Origin: LSUCC0057 sp048549915 | GTDB lineage: Bacteria > Pseudomonadota > Gammaproteobacteria > Pseudomonadales > Porticoccaceae | DNA length: 18,755 nt | Direction: 5' to 3' | Assembly: GCA_048549915.1 (NCBI GenBank) | Contig: JBLYYE010000031.1 | Coordinates: 1 to 18,755, forward strand | In this document: in pieces, positions 14,924 to 18,755 of the stretch | Position numbering within the stretch: the stretch's first letter is position 1 | How the letters are laid out: each line of letters begins with the position of its first letter | The notes under the pieces: generated by a model | Told to the model about the DNA's origin: nothing | What the model saw: the letters and a program-made list of their open reading frames with translations, nothing else | Database searches by the model: none | Program-made: the position numbers and the translations under genes

Positions 14924-17026
14924 CTAACGATTAGAGTAACTTGCCAGGGAGCCACCACTCTCGGCTAAGCTGCACAACAATTGAGAGGGACTCCAATAGC
15001 GGTCACCGGGCTCTGCTGCGCACTCTTTAATTGTCGCTAGTATCGAGTCTAACCCCACGGCATCGGCGTAGCACATCGGGCCGCCGCGATAGCGTGGAAA
15101 CCCGTAGCCATTGAGCCAGATGACATCGATGTCACTGGCTCTCTCCGCTATCCCTTCCTCTAATATTCGACACCCCTCGTTTACCAAGGCGGCGATTAAA
15201 CGCTGGGAAATTTGCTCTGCACTGTATTCTCGTTGTGGCACCTGATGTTGCTGTGCGGCGGCACGAATTAGCGCTAAAGCTTGCTCGCTATCTGTCTTTT
15301 TTCCCTCGCTGTAATGATAAAAGCCACTCCCGCTTTTCTGCCCAAGCTGCCCTGCCTCGGCGAGCGTGTTGGCTGGCAAGAAAAACAGCGGGTCATCGAT
15401 GGGCGGCTGTCGCTCACTGCGTGCTTTGTAACCAATATCAATACCCGACAAGTCAGCAACTGACAGTGGCCCCATACCCATCCCCCAAACCTGCATAGCA
15501 GCATCTACTTGCGCCGGCGTCGCGCCCTCTAGTAATAAGCGGTTGGCCTCGCGACCATATGCCGAGTACATCCGATTGCCTACGAAGCCATAGCAGACAC
15601 CTACTGCCACCGCTATTTTGCCAATTTTTTTACCCACGGCCATTGCCGTTGCCAAAGTTTCTGTAGAAGTCTCTTTGCCGCGGACAACCTCTAACAACTT
15701 CATGACGTGCGCTGGAGTAAAGAAATGCATCCCCACGACACGCTCGGGATGTTGTGTGGCAGCTGCGATCTGATCGAGATCCAAGTAAGAGGTATTACTG
15801 GCCAAAATAGCACTCGGCTTACACACTTGGTCCAACTTGGAAAAAATTTGCTCCTTGACCGACATGGACTCAAATGCTGCTTCGACAACCAGATCGACAT
15901 CAATAAAAGCTTCGTAGTCACAACTACCGGACACGCGAGCCACAGCATTGTTCCGCTGCTGTTCGGAGAGCCGACCTTTTGCAACCGATTCATCATAGCG
16001 CTTGGCAATGGTCGCAAGACCGCGTTGGAGATTCTCAGGACTGAGCTCCAACAATACGACATCGAGGCCTGCCGAAGCAAAACACATGGCGATACTAGAC
16101 CCCATAGTCCCAGCGCCAATAACACCGACGCGTTTGACTGATTGCGGCACAGCAGATTCTATTGCGGCAACTTTGGCCGCCGTGCGCTCAGCAAAAAAAG
16201 CATGGCGCATTGCCGTAGACTGCGAGGAACTGCGGCAGTTCAAAAATAACTCTCTCTCGGCAGCTAAGCCTTGAGCAAAATTCATCGTCAAAGTATTACT
16301 GACTGATTCCAGAGCTGCGATAGGTGCTTGTTGGCCCCGTGCGCGCTTATTGAGTGCGACTTTGGTCGTTGCAATCAGCTGTTCTTCACTGCCATCAGTC
16401 GTCACTGCTCGCGCTGACAACGGTCGAACCGGCGCACCACTAGCAACCAGTTCACGAGCGTAGTCGAGTGCTGCTTGGCTTAGATCTGTGACATCTCCAT
16501 CGACCAGACGATCAAAAACGCCACAACTTACCAACTCAGTGACAGCCACTGGCTTACCTGTGGTGGCCATATTGAGGGCAGTTTTAAAACCGGCAACACG
16601 CGGTAACCGCTGAGTACCCCCGGCGCCCGGAATGAGCCCCAAATTAACTTCGGGTAGACCCACCTTGGCGCTGGATAAGCCTATACGGTAGTGCCCCGCC
16701 AAAGCGAGTTCAAAACCACCCCCCAAAGCGGTACCGTGCACAGCGACAACAACCGGCTTAGCACAAGACTCGATACGGTTGAGAAGATCGGGCAGGAAGG
16801 GCTCTTTAGGCGGCTGGCCAAATTCTCGCACATCGGCACCGGCAACAAATGTGCGACCGTTGCAGCCGATAACAACAGCATCACATTGAGAATTAGCTTC
16901 CGCCTCATCGACGGCAGATAACAATCCCACGCGCACTGACTCGGAAAGCGCGTTAACTGGTGGGTTATCGATTGTCACGAGAAAGATATTATCGATTAAC
17001 TGCCAATCTATCGCTTTGTCGCTCAT
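14924..17026 (-). CDS. Bifunctional enoyl-CoA hydratase / 3-hydroxyacyl-CoA dehydrogenase
   Basis: 700 residues. The N-terminal crotonase domain has both hydratase glutamates: Glu106 in GGGFELA and Glu126 in GLPEVN, followed by GLIPGAGGTQ. After a linker, the dehydrogenase NAD loop GAGTMG is at 304-309. The catalytic His434 is in GMHFFTPA, with Glu446 in LLEVV, and a C-terminal dehydrogenase domain runs from about 477 to 690. It should convert trans-2-enoyl-CoA to 3-ketoacyl-CoA. Length and order fit the FadJ/FadB-like and peroxisomal bifunctional enzymes, but this form is shorter than E. coli FadB. AAGGA lies 8 nt before the ATG. It follows the PaaX-type regulator by 51 bp, so a role in the beta-oxidation-like steps of phenylacetate breakdown (PaaF/PaaH-like) is plausible but not shown. 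Confidence 0.93.
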   Translation of the reverse strand: MSDKAIDWQLIDNIFLVTIDNPPVNALSESVRVGLLSAVDEAEANSQCDAVVIGCNGRTFVAGADVREFGQPPKEPFLPDLLNRIESCAKPVVVAVHGTALGGGFELALAGHYRIGLSSAKVGLPEVNLGLIPGAGGTQRLPRVAGFKTALNMATTGKPVAVTELVSCGVFDRLVDGDVTDLSQAALDYARELVASGAPVRPLSARAVTTDGSEEQLIATTKVALNKRARGQQAPIAALESVSNTLTMNFAQGLAAERELFLNCRSSSQSTAMRHAFFAERTAAKVAAIESAVPQSVKRVGVIGAGTMGSSIAMCFASAGLDVVLLELSPENLQRGLATIAKRYDESVAKGRLSEQQRNNAVARVSGSCDYEAFIDVDLVVEAAFESMSVKEQIFSKLDQVCKPSAILASNTSYLDLDQIAAATQHPERVVGMHFFTPAHVMKLLEVVRGKETSTETLATAMAVGKKIGKIAVAVGVCYGFVGNRMYSAYGREANRLLLEGATPAQVDAAMQVWGMGMGPLSVADLSGIDIGYKARSERQPPIDDPLFFLPANTLAEAGQLGQKSGSGFYHYSEGKKTDSEQALALIRAAAQQHQVPQREYSAEQISQRLIAALVNEGCRILEEGIAERASDIDVIWLNGYGFPRYRGGPMCYADAVGLDSILATIKECAAEPGDRYWSPSQLLCSLAESGGSLASYSNR

Positions 17027-17077
17027 GGGAAGGTTCCTTGCGTTGTACTTATCTTAAATGGATGAGTGGAAATGGAG

Positions 17078-18001
17078 TTATTTTGGCAAACCGCCAAGAC
17101 GTTGGTAAAACCTGTCGCTAGGTTTAGATAAAGGGCCCTGAGCATTGCTGAGTTGTTGCTCAACAAACACCAGCGAAGGTGCCAACCATTGACGGTAGAG
17201 CCGCTGCAAAAGCTGTTGCGCCTCTAAGCCCGCCCAACCACTGGGTAACATTTTTTCCGGGAAATCAGGGTCGCGGAGCAAGATGCGACGATAGTCATGC
17301 ACCATAACTGTGCGCAATAAGAACGCTATCTCTGTTGAGTTATTTGCACTCTCTGTGGCCGAGAGCAGCGGTCGGTAAAAATCCAGAAAATTTCGATAGA
17401 GCAGACTCAGTTCTTCTAACCTCCAACGCTCTTGAACCAATCTTTTTACCAGCAGCTGTGAGGTTGCTTCATCCGTTGTTGCTGAGAAAACCAAGACATC
17501 TGAGACTATATTGAGCTCTTGTAAGGTTTCGTTGAGCGAGAGACGATCGGATGAGGGGTGCGCCATCAAACCCGGCAAAAGCGTGTTATAGCCCTGCCAT
17601 AGCAAACTTTTGCGCAACGGTTCCTTGAGCTCTTCTGCGACAGCGAGCGGCAAAACCAATGTCCATGTGCCATCCCACTGAGGGTGATCAGAGGCATAGA
17701 TACGCCGATTGGCTTTTTCATGCTCCGCCTTTGCACTGTCAGTGAGGCAGTAATAACTGCGCCGACCCACTTTGTTAACCTGCAACCATTCTTGTTGAAC
17801 GAGACGAAATACCGCTGTGCGCACTAACCTCTCATTGAAGCCCAGCGACTCCATGACTCGGATTACACTACCCAGCCATATCCATCCACCATGGGCTGCA
17901 ACTGTGTCACCGAACAGTGTGATCACCATGGATGTACAGGAAATACTTTGCGCACTGACACGCTCGGCAATGGTCTCTATATCAATTGCTTTTACAGCCA
18001 C
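17078..18001 (-). CDS. paaX: PaaX-family transcriptional regulator
   Basis: 307 residues, typical for PaaX. The N-terminal winged-helix region contains GGWIWLGSVIRVMESLGFNERLVRTAVFRLVQQEWL (about 38-73). The rest follows the family pattern, with WDGTWTLVLP near 109 and the late VHDYRRILLRDPDFPEKMLP segment. PaaX represses phenylacetate catabolic promoters and is released by phenylacetyl-CoA. Position next to a paaE end fits this role. The start is a GTG at 18001 with GAGGG 7 nt upstream. It lies 101 bp after paaE, beyond a strong terminator, so it has its own promoter. A 14 bp palindrome (18012-18025) sits between the -10 box and the ribosome site. Confidence 0.92.
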   Translation of the reverse strand: MAVKAIDIETIAERVSAQSISCTSMVITLFGDTVAAHGGWIWLGSVIRVMESLGFNERLVRTAVFRLVQQEWLQVNKVGRRSYYCLTDSAKAEHEKANRRIYASDHPQWDGTWTLVLPLAVAEELKEPLRKSLLWQGYNTLLPGLMAHPSSDRLSLNETLQELNIVSDVLVFSATTDEATSQLLVKRLVQERWRLEELSLLYRNFLDFYRPLLSATESANNSTEIAFLLRTVMVHDYRRILLRDPDFPEKMLPSGWAGLEAQQLLQRLYRQWLAPSLVFVEQQLSNAQGPLSKPSDRFYQRLGGLPK

Positions 18002-18011
18002 AAATTAACCC

Positions 18012-18025
18012 TCACTCAAGAGTGA
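18012..18025. promoter_or_regulatory. Palindrome TCACTC-AA-GAGTGA before paaX
   Basis: Perfect 6 bp arms with a 2 bp centre lie at the presumed start region of paaX, and the arm next to the gene runs into the ribosome site. On the minus-strand RNA it can form a 5 bp stem with a CUUG tetraloop. It could be an operator for autoregulation or a translational hairpin. It does not look like a clear copy of the E. coli PaaX box, so a different factor is possible. Confidence 0.35.
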
Positions 18026-18028
18026 TGA

Positions 18029-18034
18029 ATAATA
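18029..18034 (-). promoter_or_regulatory. Candidate -10 box of paaX
   Basis: TATTAT on the minus strand (5 of 6 to TATAAT), 28 bp before the GTG of paaX. No good -35 box is visible at 16-18 bp upstream, where the paaE terminator T-run lies. Weak on its own, but paaX must have a promoter somewhere between the terminator and 18001. Confidence 0.3.
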
Positions 18035-18050
18035 CGTTACCGTGGCCTGA

Positions 18051-18082
18051 AAACGAAACGGGGCGCTCTTGTGGCGCCCCGT
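18051..18082 (-). terminator. Intrinsic terminator after paaE
   Basis: On the minus strand: perfect 9 bp stem ACGGGGCGC / GCGCCCCGT (18082-18074 with 18066-18058), 7 nt loop, then a T-rich tail TTTCGTTTT. It starts 20 bp after the paaE stop. It should separate the paa operon transcript from paaX. The hairpin and tail are enclosed by a further 7 bp inverted repeat (TACCGTG at 18038-18044, CACGGTA at 18083-18089). Confidence 0.85.
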
Positions 18083-18102
18083 CACGGTATTCAAGTGAAC
18101 CT

Positions 18103-18755
18103 TCAAATAGCATCAAAATCGATAACAACTCGCTGTGAAACAGGGTGCGCTTGACAAGTTAGCACCATGCCTGCAGCTACCTCTGCTTCAGTCAGCGAGT
18201 GGTTTAAATCCATCTCTACTTCACCCTCGACGACTTTAGCTTTACATGTTGCACATACTCCCCCTTTGCATGAATAGGGCAAGTCGGCACCGTTGCGCAT
18301 AGCGCCATCGAGAATGTTTTCTCCAACCATCGCCAAATCAAAGTTATTGGCACGTCCAGCAACTCTAACTGTCACTTGACTCATTGCATCGGCATATTTT
18401 TCAGCGCGCTCATGATGTTTGGCAGCTACAGCCTCAGCGTCATCTGAGGAGGCATAGAAGAGCTCATAGTGAATATTGGCTTCATCGACTCCGCTGTCGC
18501 GAAGACCTCGAGAGACTTCAGATATCATTGACTCTGGACCACAGAGGAAAAACTCGTCGGAAGTAGGAATATCAATCAAGCGCTTGGCCTGTAACTCTCC
18601 GCCTTTCCTTTTGTCTAAACGGCCGTAAAGCACTTCTGCATCCTGCTCTTCACGGCTCATGACGTTGACCCAATTAAAACGAGTCATGTAACGGTTCTTT
18701 ACGAAGTTCAATTCGTCTTTGAACATCACTGAAGCTGAGTTCTTGTTACCGTACA
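18103..18755 (-). CDS. paaE: PaaE, reductase of phenylacetyl-CoA epoxidase (partial; 5' end beyond the window)
   Basis: About 217 C-terminal residues are inside the window; the frame stays open to the right edge, so the gene starts outside. The visible part begins in the NAD(P)-binding half of a ferredoxin-NADP reductase-like module (YGNKNSASVMFKDEL, then FFLCGPESMI). It ends in a plant-type [2Fe-2S] ferredoxin domain with cysteines in the CX4CX2CX29C pattern (SCKGGVCATC ... LTCQAHP). This domain order is that of PaaE (PaaK in Pseudomonas), which passes electrons from NADPH to the di-iron epoxidase PaaABCD of aerobic phenylacetate degradation. Inference: the other paa genes lie to the right of the window. 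An internal ATG exists near 18726 but is not the true start, since homology continues upstream of it. Confidence 0.93.
   Translation of the reverse strand, partial: YGNKNSASVMFKDELNFVKNRYMTRFNWVNVMSREEQDAEVLYGRLDKRKGGELQAKRLIDIPTSDEFFLCGPESMISEVSRGLRDSGVDEANIHYELFYASSDDAEAVAAKHHERAEKYADAMSQVTVRVAGRANNFDLAMVGENILDGAMRNGADLPYSCKGGVCATCKAKVVEGEVEMDLNHSLTEAEVAAGMVLTCQAHPVSQRVVIDFDAI

Noticed and set aside
14917..14958. GTG start 14 codons earlier for the Bcr/CflA transporter
   Set aside because: It overlaps the preceding gene by 35 bp and adds residues before helix 1 that relatives do not need; kept as an alternative only.
15707..16141. Plus-strand open frame of 144 codons inside the hydratase/dehydrogenase gene
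   Set aside because: Antisense shadow of a well-conserved enzyme; composition and motifs do not look like a protein family.
1..18755. Mobile elements, CRISPR arrays, phage genes or toxin-antitoxin pairs
   Set aside because: No transposase, integrase, spaced direct repeats or phage-like proteins were seen on either strand; the genes are of chromosomal housekeeping and accessory metabolic type.

Overview
The window looks like a piece of chromosome from an aerobic gammaproteobacterium. A marine or aquatic relative of the Cellvibrionales/Pseudomonadales is the best guess. The support is the mix of families: a tRNA-Ile2(CAU) of the kind found beside rpoD, an EstA-type GDSL autotransporter, a phenylacetate (paa) operon end, an FeS-type photolyase with a DASH cryptochrome, and Bax-type glucosaminidase. 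This is inferred from gene content, not from a marker gene. Coding is dense (almost no gap above 170 bp). I see no insertion sequence, integrase, CRISPR array or phage gene.

Layout. (a) 1-1903: tRNA-Ile2, a membrane-anchored glutaredoxin (+), a crotonase-family protein (-), and a periplasmic rhodanese (+) divergent from the crotonase over a promoter region with overlapping -10 boxes. (b) 1919-6984, minus strand: a lipoprotein amidase, a GDSL-esterase autotransporter and a Kef-type cation/proton antiporter. A strong intrinsic terminator lies directly before the amidase start. (c) 7157-8766, plus strand: a tight four-gene operon of FMN split-barrel flavin reductase-like protein, DCC/DUF393 thiol-disulfide protein, a 55-residue DUF2256 zinc-finger-like protein, and a DUF3429 membrane protein. 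(d) 8776-18001, minus strand: an almost gapless run read from right to left as paaX-type regulator, fused enoyl-CoA hydratase/3-hydroxyacyl-CoA dehydrogenase, Bcr/CflA efflux pump, cytochrome b561, Bax-like glucosaminidase, SDR, FeS-BCP (6-4-type) photolyase, CRY-DASH. (e) 18103-18755: the C-terminal part of PaaE, the reductase of the phenylacetyl-CoA epoxidase, running off the right edge and closed by an intrinsic terminator.

The most interesting part is the junction of (c) and (d). Two flavoproteins of the photolyase/cryptochrome superfamily, from different classes, are translationally coupled. They converge, with a 9 bp gap, on an operon of flavin-, thiol- and zinc-related small proteins plus a membrane protein. 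This looks like a photorepair / light-oxidative-stress island. Its families are known individually, but the roles of DUF2256, DUF393 and DUF3429 in it are not. The right end links phenylacetate catabolism (PaaE, a PaaX-type regulator) to a fused beta-oxidation enzyme that could act in the lower part of that pathway.
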